64,000 bases of DNA, from NCBI GenBank assembly GCA_951640165.1, contig OX621255.1, forward strand, positions 29,424,001 to 29,488,000. The letters run 5' to 3'. Under the pieces are notes generated by a model. It made no database searches. It was not told the origin of the DNA and saw only the letters and a list, made by a program, of their open reading frames with translations. Position 1 is the first letter of the stretch. Every line of letters starts with the position of its first letter. Source of the DNA: Pseudoips prasinana (Eukaryota > Arthropoda > Insecta > Lepidoptera > Nolidae). Of the stretch, positions 11,438 through 21,904 are shown piece after piece. The position numbers and the translations under genes are program-made.

Positions 11438-12129
11438 TTTCAAGGATTTCTTTGACTACTGGAAAAATATGGAGTAAGGCATTAATAATCAAAATCCAAA
11501 TGTAAATTATAAGTCTTTCTAGTGACAAAATCGGTTCATTTAGTAAATAAAAGCATGTTTAACAACCACTCGCAAAGTAAACAGTTGACATTTTATGAGA
11601 CTGACAGGTAAGGTGGCCATATTTAATTTATTTATATTTTTTATGACTAGGGCTTGCAGGCCCTGGTTACTTAACCTTTTTGAGCCATTGTGTCTTACAA
11701 TTAATTTCATAATAGTAAATATCAATAATCATGAAAAAATATAGTATTAGGGACGGCATAATATTTATATGATTTAAAACCCTTAAGTAATATAAATATT
11801 TTTGTGACATTTTATGATTTATATTTTAAAAAACAACAAATAAAATATATTTTCATCGAAGATTTTCATATATTGTGGATAAGAGTGCCTCAGCCAAAGT
11901 TTATTAATCCTTTAAATCACGGAGAGTTAAGAAGTTATAGCGGCCGTGCACAAGGCCACTATTATACCCTGTACCGTACCTCCAAAACCACCACCAGTCA
12001 AATACCATCACAACTAATACCTACCATTCACTACTCGACGTACGTTCCAGAAACAAGACCAGGAGTAGCCTCGAGAAAGTCTGTTTGCTTTGTACCTATG
12101 AAAAGTCCTTAAAAAGACTATAGGTACAT
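11438..12129. other. Region upstream of RED
   Basis: AT-rich sequence 5' of the RED start codon. It should hold the RED 5' UTR and promoter, but I see no decisive TATA or initiator element. No ORF here looks coding. Confidence 0.5.
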
Positions 12130-12676
12130 AATTGTATCTATGGTCACCTACAAGATAGTGCTGATAAGAACTAGGAAGATAGATCTTCGGACATCGCGCA
12201 CACGCAGAGTGACGGCGAACACATCGTATCCACCCTCGTCCGAGGCTGGAACCAAAAGAAGGAATCGCTCGCAGTTCGCGCCTGTAACTTCATCGGGATC
12301 TACATGCGCCCCGCGCCAGTGGCCATTCCCCTGCGTCGCGCACGCGGTTTCACGCGACAGGCGCGCCACCAACCATTCGAAATTGTAATTAATCATAAAC
12401 CACTTGTAAGACTATAATCTGAATATAATTAGGAACATTTTGTAAATAAAATCATTCCCTACCAATCGCTACTACAGTCTGCAACTAGTTTTATTTACGA
12501 GCATACTCTGCTCGCCATCAAATTATTATTCGGACATAAGTCATAACACACAGTGGCCTATTCCCTAAAGTGGTGACCCCTGAATCAAGAACCTCAAGCA
12601 CCTGGTCCTGATGCTGCGAATATCAAGCTGTTCGCCACATCGCCGACATCAAGCAACCTTCTCATTCAACATCATC
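12130..12676 (+). mobile_element. Probable LTR and leader of a gypsy-like element
   Basis: A GC-richer block (12160-12380), an AATAAA at about 12446 and then TGGTGACCCCTGAATC at 12571, which resembles a primer-binding site, lie directly before a gag start. No second LTR copy was found, so the left LTR boundary is unknown. Confidence 0.4.
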
Positions 12677-12945
12677 ATGAACCCGTCACTTTCAGACCTC
12701 GCCGCAGCCACAATCGTAAAACCTGAGCAAACCACCCCATCTCTACATCAGCGACACGATGTAAGTGCCATCTCATTAACAATGTGACTCCCTCCATTTT
12801 GGGACAAGCCCGTCCTATGGTTCATCGCCTTCGAAGCCACCATGAGTGAAGCCCAAAGAACGCAGAGCCAACTCGCACAGATTGTTATAGCGCACTTAAG
12901 AGAAGCAAGACGTCGAACAGATTGCCGATCTGCTGTTCAATCCTA
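12677..12945 (+). pseudogene. Gypsy-type gag N-terminus, broken
   Basis: An ATG at 12677 opens a frame rich in Ser, Leu and Ala, interrupted by a TGA at about 12787. It continues with LPPFWDKPVLWFIAFEATMS, the typical start of gag in many insect gypsy-group retrotransposons (P-P-F-W ... LWF ... E). The frame ends again at about 12945. The 25 bases after it echo the leader (GTGGCCTATTCCC), so an internal deletion has removed the rest of the element. Confidence 0.6.
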
Positions 12946-12984
12946 GGGCCCAACACACCGTGGCCTATTCCCTTAAACGTCATG

Positions 12985-13190
12985 TCATTTTATTTTTATT
13001 TTATTTTATTAGGGAAGCTAACAGCTACATACAATTGGTTACAAATTTTGGTAAGTAAATGCCAATAACAAGCTTCCACAACTAATTAACTAAATGGCTG
13101 CATCTCCGGTCTACTTAATTAATTACAGTAATAACAAATTCTACAAATGGTTTTAAAAGATTGAGCCAATAGTGCTATACATAGTAAATA
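12985..13190 (-). mobile_element. LINE 3' end, same family as the one at 35.8-37.3 kb
   Basis: The minus strand here (TAGCACTATTGGCTCAATCT ... AATTAATTAAGTAGAC) repeats the 3' UTR found on the plus strand at 37198-37270. It continues to a TAAAATAAAATAAAAA tail near 12985. Only the last 200 bases of the element are present. Confidence 0.8.
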
Positions 13191-13394
13191 GCACACACTA
13201 TTCATAATCACACTGATATTAATTTATTAAATAAACACTTTTCATTTTCGTCAAATTTAAATACGGCATCTAAACCCACCACGACTATCTTTAATTACCT
13301 CCAACGCCCTATTACACTCCGAATTACATTCTCCTTATTATACTCTCGTTAAAAAGAGAATTCTGTTAATTTAATCAAAAGCGGTTCGTATCGG

Positions 13395-13690
13395 CACTAG
13401 TCCCTCCCTCTTACCCACCACTGCAACTCCTATAAGCCAGGATCAACAGTTACACACAATGATTGAAATGACACTGAGCGGTGAGGCTCAGGCATGTCCC
13501 GGGGAATCGCTTTAACTGTCTTGGATCCCGCAACGAATTTTATCAGAAAGAAAAAAGGAGTTAGAAAATGAATACTTCCACTTCCCTCCAGAGCAAAGCG
13601 GGAGACAGAATGATATAAAGAGGCTATAGCCTCATAAAACGAGAGAATTGCAACTAGAGAAGCCAAGTAATCGTTCTCGTTATTTGTTAT
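13395..13690 (-). repeat. Dispersed ~285-bp repeat, copy 1
   Basis: Contains CCACTGCAACTCCTATAAGC, TGTCCCGGGGAATCGC, TGGATCCCGCAACGAATTT and CACTTCCCTCCAGAGC in the same order as 15755-16030. Fragments occur at 6045 and, inverted, at 38785. It behaves like a SINE or a LINE 3' UTR; the short ORF across it is unlikely to be a gene. Confidence 0.8.
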
Positions 13691-14460
13691 ATCCTAAGTT
13701 ACTCCAATAAGTCCAATGGCTGCTTTCCATTATCATGGAGAGGAGCACACGTCGTCCCATTACCAAAAAAGCCTTTATTTTAACGTGGTGGAAATGCTCA
13801 AATCGCACGTTGTGTAGGGCTCGACCTACGAAAACCACCACGGTAGCCAGCCTCACAGTGCATGTACCCCCGCAGTACACTGAGCGTCCGCGAGACTCTC
13901 ACCCGGGGAACGGAGGGGCCCGAATGCAAAGAGGGCATGTCGCGGCATGCCATGTCGTGGCGTCGTCATTCACCACAATCACCGCCGCACCCGTTTCAAA
14001 CCTTATTTCAATTAGTTAAGCTGTCATAATTATGTGACTTGCAGGCAGTTTCGGGACGCCACGGACGGCATTCCGTGGCAGTCTGTGGAATGAAACGACA
14101 TATACGACACGTGCCGCGGTGTCCTGCTGCAGCCTGTCACGAAGTGCAACGCTATAATCGTATAGAGATAAAATAATATGAATTCTAAGATCAATGAAAT
14201 AAGGATAAAAAAAGTCTGCACCGTCATTCTAACATCTGCTGAGAATCTCCTACCAGTTCATAAAATGTTGTGTTGCGTCTTGATCTAAAGGTTTCTAAAT
14301 AAACTTCGGACTCAGGTCAGCATAAGCATTTAGGAGGAAATTACCAGGCTGGTCTCATTCGGACGGAATCCACTCACTGGCTAGTATGACCATCCCGTCA
14401 AATAAATTATGAGTTGGGTTATGATTACTTATGATAGTTGAAATGATAAAAGAATCAGAC
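13691..14460. other. Unclassified sequence between repeats
   Basis: Bases 13735-14150 are GC-rich for the window, with several short palindromic words (GTCGCGGCATGCCATGTCG) typical of a decayed mobile element. No protein motif is recognisable. AATAAA signals for MIF on the minus strand lie just beyond (14487-14482 and 14472-14467). Confidence 0.4.
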
Positions 14461-14847
14461 GACAATTTTATTATAGTGCGATTTATTATATCCAAAAATA
14501 CATAAAAATTATACTTATACTTAATGATTAAATAAAATCAAATTAGTAAACCAGGAACTCATTTTGTGGCAAAAAAGAGTAATTAACAGTCATAAAATAA
14601 TAGAACAGCTTGGATCTTTAGATGACATGTACAAGGTGTGAATTATATAATGTAAAATCATCAAATAACTTGCTCGGAATCGATTCTTGAAAGTCTTGCA
14701 ACACATTCAAAATTCTTGGGATCTCGACTGTCTTTTTCCCAAGGTAACTTGAATTATATTTTGATTTTTAACGATCTTGAACAACTAATTTGATAATTTC
14801 ACGTTATTATTTTACACTTTGTAAATATATCAATGTTTTCGTTATAT

Positions 14848-14926
14848 TTATCCAAAGATGGCATGGAAGGTAGTGCCTTTAAATCCAACGTTGCCGGTGG
14901 GGTTGTCTTCAAATGTTATGTACATC
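14848..14926 (-). CDS. MIF: MIF tautomerase, exon 3 (C-terminus and stop)
   Basis: The first base after the acceptor (TTTGTTTCAG) completes the Arg codon left open by exon 2, then 25 codons give MYITFEDNPTGNVGFKGTTF and HAIFG before TAA at 14850-14848. The Tyr-Ile and Asn-Val-Gly positions match the MIF C-terminal strand (human VYINYYDMNAANVGW). The fit of phase, motif and length (119 residues in total) makes the assignment secure although the exon sits 23.6 kb from exon 2. The nearest AATAAA on this strand is about 360 bases further on. Confidence 0.93.
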
Positions 14927-15084
14927 CTGAAACAAAAACATATTTTAAGGTCCATTAATTAAGTTGGTCTTTAGGCTTAATGCAGTGGAGATAATTTATC
15001 TAATGACATTTTAATATGTTTGCATAGCAATTATTCTATTTAACTTTAACAGTGAACACGACCAATAAACCTATAGGTATATAT

Positions 15085-15308
15085 ATATACTAAGCTTGAC
15101 AATAACTAAATATAAGCTAGCTAAATAATTAAATCCTAAATTGAATGTGATATCTAAATGTTTTCATACAATCCGTGTATGTTAATATCTACATGTACCT
15201 AGAAAAAATTAAGTTTACTTGGATGTATTACTACAAACATGTTCTGACTATTTACAAATTGCGTTTTTTTAAAGTTTACGTGAATTAAAACCTTATTTAT
15301 TTTATTCA
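15085..15308 (+). mobile_element. LINE 3' UTR fragment
   Basis: Carries the motifs CAATAACTAAATATAAGCTAG, ACATGTTCTGACTATTTACAA and TTACGTGAATTAAAACC found at the 3' ends of the LINE family at 55-61 kb (there on the minus strand) and at 39516-40262. 5'-truncated; no coding part. Confidence 0.7.
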
Positions 15309-15340
15309 TTATATACAGTGGTCCCAATTTTTTACTGCAC

Positions 15341-15540
15341 ATGTGGCGCAGCGGCTAAGACAATCGCCTCGCCGCTTCGTGTAGCGGGTTAAATTCCCGC
15401 TCCGGACAATTATTTGCGTGATCCATAAGTAGTTAATCGGAGTCTGGATGTAATTTGTTCCGTCTGTTATATGTTTGTAAAGTAGGTACCCCGCGACATA
15501 GGGATTAGATAACATAAAGCGGGCGTTGCTTTTAAAAAAA
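15341..15540 (+). mobile_element. tRNA-derived SINE, second family, longer copy
   Basis: Starts ATGTGGCGCAGCGGCTAAGA like the copy at 7052, extends to CCCCGCGACATAGGGATTAG and ends in GTTGCTTTTAAAAAAAAT. An isolated tail of the same family lies at 51699-51765. Confidence 0.75.
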
Positions 15541-15744
15541 ATCTATACAAATCCAAATTAAACTAAATATCATTGTATTTCTTTCTAACACAGTTCTGAT
15601 TCAAGGACAGGGTATCTTTAGGTGTGACATTTTAGTTTTCCGCGAAATACCTACTCAATAACGCATTAGGACCCGTGGATTTATAATGTGCCCGGTGCGG
15701 TGCGAGTATAATTGCGCAGTTTAAATGCTTGCCAATAGCATGTA

Positions 15745-16040
15745 TATTAGGACTATTCCCTCCCTCTTACCCACCACTGCAACTCCTGTAAGCCAGGATC
15801 AACAGTGGCACACAATGAAATGACACTGAGCGGTGAGGCTCAGACATGTCCCGGGGAATCGCTTTAACTGTCTTGGATCCCGCAACGAATTTAATCAGAA
15901 CGAAACGAAAAAAAGAAGAATTAGAAAATGAATAGATCCACTTCCCTCCATAGCCCAGCAGGAGCCAGAATGATATAACGAGTTGGAGCCTCATAAAACA
16001 AGGAGATGGCAACTAGAGAAGCCAGCTGCAAAAGCACCGA
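15745..16040 (-). repeat. Dispersed ~285-bp repeat, copy 2
   Basis: Matches 13395-13690 over its whole length with scattered substitutions and the same orientation, ending just upstream of the mariner element. Confidence 0.8.
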
Positions 16041-16075
16041 GGATCAATTTAAAGGGTCCTAAGTGAGCTGTTATA

Positions 16076-17363
16076 TTAGGTCTTTACCTATGAAATTGCC
16101 GTTCTGCAGTACTGGCCATTTCAAATCAAAATAATTTTTGTTTGGCTAAGAATTCTAATTTCAAATTAATTTTATTTTAATAACATGGATTCTTTTTTCC
16201 AAAAGTAGTCATTTCTTTATTGATTAGTGTTACATTTTCATCGCATTTCAATCTTTTTCGTCATCATGGATACGTTAAAAATTCGAGTAATTATGGAATA
16301 TGAGTACCGTCGTGGCAGCAACGCGGCACAAGCGGCACGCAACATCAACGACGTTTACGGAGCTAACACTACAAACCAACGCACCACCTGTTATTGGTTT
16401 GCTCGCTTCCGTTCTGGAAATTTCGACCTGAAAAATGAACCTCGCGGTCGTCCGAAGACTTTGGTCGACAATGACGAATTAAAGGCGGTTGTGGAAGCTG
16501 ATGATACACAATCTACGGCTGAATTAGCAGCAGCTTTCGACGTTAGCGTCAAAACAATATTGGTCCATTTGCGTCAAATTGGCAAGGTAAAAAAGCTTGA
16601 CAAATGGGTGCCCCACGAACTCAATGATCGCCAGCGCGAAGTACGCGTCGAGACGTGCCTTGCACTGCTCAACAGACACACAAATGAAGGAATTTTGAAC
16701 CGCATTGTTACCTACGATGAAAAATGGATTCTGTTTGATAACCGCAAGCGCTCAGCAAGTTGGTTGGATCCTGGTTCAGCACCTAAACAATGCCCTAAAC
16801 GAAAACTTACCCCTAGAAAAGTGATGGTCACTGTTTGGTGGTCTAGCGCCGGTGTGATTCATCACAGCTTCTTACCAAACGGGGTGAGCATTACTGCAGA
16901 TGTGTACTGTGAACAACTGAGCACAATGATGGAGAAGCTGGCGCATCTCCAACCAGCATTGGTCAATCGCTCGTCTCCGCTGCTCCTGCACGACAACGCG
17001 CGACCTCATACTGCACAGCAGACGGTCTCCAAGTTGCAAGAACTGGGGTTGGAAGCTCTCCGTCATCCGCCCTACTCACCAGACCTTGCGCCTACAGACT
17101 ACTACTTTTTCCAGAATTTGGATAACTTCTTGGCGGGAAAAAAATTCAATACCCGAGAGGCAGTACAAAATGCCTTTGAAGAATTTGTTGCCTCCCGTCC
17201 AGCTGATTTCTTTAAGAAGGGCATCAATAAACTGCCACTGCGATGGCAAAGATGCATTGATTGCATGGGTGATTACTTCGATTAATACAAATAAAAAAAT
17301 TCATGAAAAAAATTCGTTTAAATTTTTTCATACAAAACGGCAATTTCATAGGTAAAGACCTAT
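16076..17363 (+). mobile_element. Full-length mariner element, 1288 bp
   Basis: The left end TTAGGTCTTTACCTATGAAA is mirrored at the right end (TTTCATAGGTAAAGACCTAT); the terminal inverted repeats cover about 28 bases ending in GCCGTT. TA dinucleotides at 16074-16075 and 17364-17365 are the expected target duplication. The element holds one uninterrupted transposase ORF and lies in MIF intron 2 on the opposite strand. Confidence 0.93.
16266..17285 (+). CDS. Mariner transposase, 339 aa
   Basis: Cut-and-paste transposase of the Tc1/mariner superfamily. I chose the ATG at 16266 because the upstream extension has only a GTG start and the length fits mariner (about 340 residues). The N-terminal half carries paired-type helix-turn-helix segments (RRGSNAAQAARNI; STAELAAAFDVSVKTILVHL), with GRPK between them. 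The catalytic triad is visible: D in TYDEKW, D in LHDNARPH, and D in SPDLAPTDY, with 34 residues between the second and third, i.e. DD34D. There is no frameshift or stop, so the protein could be functional. The subfamily was not determined. Confidence 0.93.
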   Translation: MDTLKIRVIMEYEYRRGSNAAQAARNINDVYGANTTNQRTTCYWFARFRSGNFDLKNEPRGRPKTLVDNDELKAVVEADDTQSTAELAAAFDVSVKTILVHLRQIGKVKKLDKWVPHELNDRQREVRVETCLALLNRHTNEGILNRIVTYDEKWILFDNRKRSASWLDPGSAPKQCPKRKLTPRKVMVTVWWSSAGVIHHSFLPNGVSITADVYCEQLSTMMEKLAHLQPALVNRSSPLLLHDNARPHTAQQTVSKLQELGLEALRHPPYSPDLAPTDYYFFQNLDNFLAGKKFNTREAVQNAFEEFVASRPADFFKKGINKLPLRWQRCIDCMGDYFD

Positions 17364-17858
17364 TATTTGAGTCCAATAGTAGGTATGGCAAAAGCGCTTA
17401 AATATACGAAAGTTGTCCCTTGTTGCTACAAGATCCGTATAATACACTACTCCAGATATTGGTTGCAAGCTATTTAAACGGGTACGTATCAAAATCCCGA
17501 AAGTTCATAATACCTATGATTGAAATACCGACGTCCAAAACACCGAAATTCAAAATACCGAAAGTTTTAAATGCCGATAGTCGTTATATCGAAACACAAA
17601 ATACCGATGTTCAAATGCCCGAAAGGACGAAATCCCGAATGGACGAAATACCGATGGATGAAATCCCAAAGAGCAGCGACGTAGTTCCCGCGATTACTCA
17701 TAGATGGCACTGCAACACAGTTATGACGGTGGGCATTCTGCTTAACATGTTTTAATATTTTTTTATAGTGGGGGTAGATCTCGAAAAATTATTTTATTCC
17801 GTAATGTTTTATTAATTCATAGTTACTGTTAGCTACTTAGTACCGAGTGGTTGCTATA

Positions 17859-18317
17859 ATGAGTCAAGATACTTTTAAAGTGTTCAAGTCTCAAAAAGGT
17901 GGATTTAAAGTACAGGTAGGCGGTTTTGTGTTTACAAAGAACCGGCAAACCACGGATAAATGCTATTGGAACTGTGAATATAAGAGACATGATGTTTATA
18001 AGTGCAGAGCTACCCTTACTACCAATGTATTCGCGAATGTTGAAAGTGCAACATTAATATCATTAAATAATGAACACTCCCATGAAAGCACACCGCTTCG
18101 TGCCGATGTTGCTGACAACATACAAAAATTAAAATCAAAAACATCAGACCAGCCTACTGTTAAGACCTGCCAAATATTACAAAACCACTTGGCAAGTACT
18201 AGCTCAAGTATTGCGACGCATATGCCTTCCAGAGACGCGCTACGGCAGGTAATTACGCGCGAAAAGAAAAAGAAAAAACATGCTTGCTTTTTTTCGTCTT
18301 CCCGGTCACAGTTCTAA
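17859..18317 (+). pseudogene. FLYWCH zinc-finger ORF, truncated (152 aa)
   Basis: Starting at ATG 17859, the ORF carries a FLYWCH-type finger at about residues 4-60: GGFVFTKNR, the W-x-C of CYWNCEYK, a second Cys in YKCRATL, and the distant His pair in NNEHSHE. A helical, Ser/Thr-rich stretch follows, and then a sudden Lys run and Phe/Ser-rich end (KKKKKHACFFSSSRSQF). FLYWCH fingers are the DNA-binding N-terminal domain of many insect MULE transposases. The catalytic DDE domain is absent, and the abrupt C-terminus looks like a deletion junction. An upstream GTG at 17847 is less likely as a start. Confidence 0.6.
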
Positions 18318-18371
18318 CCTAACCTAACCCAAATGCTTCACCAACAATAGAGGGGATCTGGCACTCGGCGG

Positions 18372-18570
18372 CTGCATGCAACATGCAAGCAGGCAGGTAT
18401 GCAGCATGTAAGCAGGCATGCAGCATGCAAGCAAGCATACAGTATGCAAGCAAGCATGCAGCATGCAAGCAAGCATGCAGCATGCAAGCAGGCATGCAGC
18501 ATACAATAAGGAATGCAGCAAGCAAGAAGGCATGCAACATGCAAGCAGGCATGCAATATGCAGCAAGCAT
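18372..18570 (+). repeat. 19-bp tandem array inside the MULE
   Basis: About ten copies of a unit like ATGCAGCATGCAAGCAAGC, with variants (ATACAGTATGCAAGCAAGC). The frequent GCATGC makes the array self-complementary in places. Cys- and Gln-rich ORFs on both strands are translations of the array. Confidence 0.95.
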
Positions 18571-18978
18571 TGTTTCTGTCACAGCTCCGGCGCTGCGGGG
18601 TTTGGGCGGTCCCACGCGAGCTTATCGTCGCAGGTGGTTTTAACGCCCACCACCGCAGCTTCGGCTTGCTGGCCGGCGAACAGCCTCAGCCGCGGAGGCG
18701 GGCTTTCAAAACCACCTGCTCCTCAGCTCGCGGGCCGCCCCACCCCTCCGCGCCTACGCGGGTTTAAATTACACTCTAGGGTAGGGCAGACAAGACTACG
18801 TGAAATCGGTTTTGCGGCGATTCGTTTCTGTCACAAAATCGTACTTCGGGATTTTAAATCGGGATTTAAAACTTTCGACCAAACAACCATTCGGCGTTTC
18901 AATCATCGGGATTTCGTCTATCGGTATTTTAAAATTCGGTCTATTAAAATTCGGGATTTTGGTACGTACCCATTTAAA

Positions 18979-19753
18979 CGCTCATTTTCAAGAGATCACA
19001 CTCCCAAAGTACGTGGTGGGTGGCTTGTTCATATTCGGTATAAGAAGTTGAACAATACTAATTTAAAACAAAACAAATTACGTTTAAAATTAGCGTGTCC
19101 GGCAAGATATTGTGCCACACAATGGTATAAGATTAGCCAAGTTTTATTTAATCGTTCGCGAACGTTCTGAAAGAAGAACTCTATGTATATCCTATACATT
19201 CACTTTATAGATACAATGACAATAGTTAGTTTAGTGGTATTAAAGACAGCATCACCAGCAGTACCTAACACCACCTGTGCAGGTAGCATGTTTACGCTCA
19301 TGTCTATAGAGACATAACTATGCTACATGGGAGCATTTCTGTGAATGCTTTCGGCGAACTTTGGGCTCTATACAGATACATTCACCCAAAGCAACCACAG
19401 AAAACCTCGTAAGGCTATCGGATATGGGGATTGATCGAACGCTGCTGTAGAGAGACTTTAAGCTTTATGAAATGAAATGAAATTTATTCAGCACTTGGGT
19501 ATTACATACCTACACTTGTATTTGTCAAGCTCACAATGCAGTACATAAACATAGTGAATAGTATAAAAATTACCAAAAAAAATAATTAGTCCGTCCGTGC
19601 GGTTTGTTTTATCGCATATAGTTTCTGAAATCCTTAAATAAATAACAAGTTACTAATCTATTATTTTGAAATTTAGTTCTACTATATTAAAATTAAAGAA
19701 TGGAAGACTAAAGCAAAAAGACGAAATTCTAAATGAGGGTGTGATCACATGCA
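18979..19753. other. Intron sequence without a recognisable feature
   Basis: MIF intron 2 continues. There are short palindromic words near 19290-19340 (GCAGGTAGCATG and CTATGCTACATGG), but no ORF or repeat I can assign. Confidence 0.4.
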
Positions 19754-19777
19754 CGTGATCAATGATCATTGATCACG
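19754..19777. repeat. 24-bp perfect palindrome
   Basis: CGTGATCAATGA is followed immediately by its exact reverse complement TCATTGATCACG. GTGATCAC occurs just upstream at 19741. Confidence 0.95.
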
Positions 19778-20199
19778 CGTTAACGGGCCAAAGCGATCCT
19801 CGCCGCTGAGGAACCTACCCTAGCTAGCCTGCGGCTACCTCTAGCTACCTAGGTGGACGACCCACAGAAAAAAGCCACAAAGAAACTCCGGGCTTGCTTT
19901 TTTCGTCTTCTTCTGCTTTTTGTTTACGATTTTTCATATCTTGTATTTTACTTACATTGTGATTGGTTGTTATGTTGCCTTAATGCACGCACAGAACCGT
20001 TGTCATCCAGTGAATCATAATAAAATAAATAAGCAATACCATTCAATTTCACTCAAGTACTTAGAATATCCTCTTGCTAGACGAAAAAACGGTGGGTTAA
20101 ATTTTACATTCCGCCACAGACCCTCTCACCAAAGGTGAAAATTTCATCCTTATCCCCTGGATGAATGGTCATTAAGTGCGGAGGTATTTATGACATTGG

Positions 20200-20345
20200 C
20201 AACTTTCAAGAAGGGAGCCTATTCTTTTCTTAAAGACCGGCAATGCACTTGCGGCTCCTCTGGTGTTCCGAGTGTCTATAGGCGGCGGTGACCACTTCCA
20301 TCAGGTAACCCACTTGCTTGTTTACCATGCTATTTTATATATAAA
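20200..20345 (+). mobile_element. RTE-type retroposon 3' end
   Basis: Contains CCGGCAATGCACTTGCGGC, GGTGTTCCGAGTGTC and CCATCAGGTAACCCACTTGC, then an A/T-rich tail, matching the copies at 4.6-4.8 kb (minus) and 38.3-38.6 kb (plus). Confidence 0.65.
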
Positions 20346-20772
20346 AAAATAATAATTTATCCAATCCTAGAATAATAAACCTTTTTAAGGTACTGAGATT
20401 GCTATTACCACCATATTTAAAACTCTATTCGATTGTAATAAATATACTTATAAAGTAATCAAACATTTTTACAGCTTTAAGACACATTGAACGAACCACT
20501 TTTGTATAGGAAAACGACATTAAAATTCACAGTATTGAGAACCAATCTGAAATTGCGGTCGAGGAGCTGTAATAAATGCTTAAATACAATAATAACCCTT
20601 TTGTATCAAGTGCGAATTTATATGAAATATTTGAAAAGGAAAAATAGACCTTATTGTCACAGGTAAAAAAGCTTTGTAATACTTTAATACGGTGATTATT
20701 GAATCTGCGCAATCGTAACGCAGTATATTTACGCAGTAGCAAGAAAGATATGTAATATGAGGTTAATGTTCA
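20346..20772. other. AT-rich intron sequence, nothing identified
   Basis: MIF intron 2 continues without a recognised motif or repeat. Confidence 0.4.
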
Positions 20773-20901
20773 GACGCCAGCACATCAAGCTACCCCAATC
20801 TGTCAAATTTCCTCAATAGAAAGTGAACCTTATGCTTACGTGATAAAGTTGAAAATCTATTAAAAGAAATATGACAGATTGCGGTAGCTGGATGTGCTGG
20901 C
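20773..20901. mobile_element. 129-bp MITE, family with CCAGCACATC ends
   Basis: GCCAGCACATCAAGCTACCC at the left is mirrored by GGTAGCTGGATGTGCTGGC at the right, and inverted similarity extends about 50 bases on each side. Another complete copy is at 46681-46808 and a half copy at 51818-51867. Confidence 0.85.
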
Positions 20902-21112
20902 AACATTATTCCTGCCGCGCGACCGCACTTTAGCTGTCATTTTCCCATTTCCCAATATTCCTCAAATCCATCCTTATTTTAAGATTAGTCCAATATATCA
21001 AAACGACTATTTGTCATGACTTAGGTTTTGTAGAACACTCAATAAAAATCTATCTAGCCAATTCTTATCTCGAGTGCCAGTTTTGGCGAGCGATGAGAAT
21101 AGGTCCATGGGA

Positions 21113-21420
21113 CATGGGCATGTCCAGGATACCACTATTAATTAAACGATCCGTGTGGTTCCAGGCCCAAAAAGGACCACCCCATACCATCGTAAAAAGC
21201 GACTAAAGAACTAGGTAGTCGGGCAGCAGCGCCTCCTGCGTAATGACTACCACCTTATTATGTATAGATTATGGATGTTTTCTATGTATTTAAGTATTTA
21301 TCTATCTATATAAGTATGTATATCGTCGCCTGGCACCCATAGTACAAGCTTTGCTTAGTTTGGGACTAGGATGATCTGTGTGACATTGTCCCAAGATACT
21401 ATTATTATAATTGCAGTCGT
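21113..21420 (+). mobile_element. Composite repeat with SINE 3' half
   Basis: Bases 21113-21240 carry a GGGCATGTCC ... CGTAAAAAGCGACTAAAG block that I take to be a dispersed repeat. Bases 21240-21420 have the SINE tail signature (ATACATAC-type AT stretch, GTACAAGCTTTGCTTAGTTTGG, ACATTGTCCCAAGATA) seen in the family at 23.5 kb. Confidence 0.5.
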
Positions 21421-21904
21421 CAACTCGCATGCCACGCGCAATGACTACGGCAAATTTGGTAGAAAATGGCACCTTTAGAAACATTTAGGGGGAGGGGGGG
21501 TTCAGGCTAATGATGATGATAAGTAATCTATTTCTGAAAAATAGCTGAAACGATTTCGGGAGTAAAAATCAATCTACTCGTACTCATTCGGATGATTTGA
21601 GTACATCGCGTTGGACGTCCCAGCTTTAAAAATATCATTACATTTTATTTACGTATACAATACTGACAATAATATAGTATATCTCGTATTTATCTATGAA
21701 CTTTAGAGTTGGTAACGAGATAAGGTTGCAACGATATGACGACTACGACGACTAGCAAGTGGTCGACACGAACGACACAATAGGACCATTAGCGACGGTA
21801 ACTGTTGATAAACATTGGCTGCCGGTGCATGTTGCGAGCTGTGTGAGGTTGGGATTAACGCAATAATAGCTCTCCACACGCTGGGAAAAACTAAAAGAAG
21901 CAAT
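21421..21904. other. Intron sequence, nothing identified
   Basis: No repeat or coding motif recognised; the short ORFs lack domain features. Confidence 0.4.

Larger units (their letters stand above)
17473..18978 (+). mobile_element. Mutator-like (MULE) element with long TIRs
   Basis: The ends TTTAAACGGGTACGTA and (reverse complement of the right end) TTTAAATGGGTACGTA open inverted repeats of at least 150 bases. Both arms are made of runs such as CAAAATCCCGAA, AATACCGAAAG and TTTTAAATGCCGATAG. Inside are a FLYWCH-domain ORF, a 19-bp tandem array and a GC-rich segment with its own small inverted repeat (18630-18720). No clear target duplication was found. The transposase body is missing, so this is a deletion derivative. 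Confidence 0.6.

Noticed and set aside
12140..12396. Mirror 82-codon ORFs on both strands
   Set aside because: GC-rich LTR-like sequence; overlapping frames on both strands and no domain.
18319..18643. Cys-rich and Gln/Ala-rich ORFs (possible small secreted proteins)
   Set aside because: They are six-frame translations of the 19-bp tandem array; composition follows the unit.
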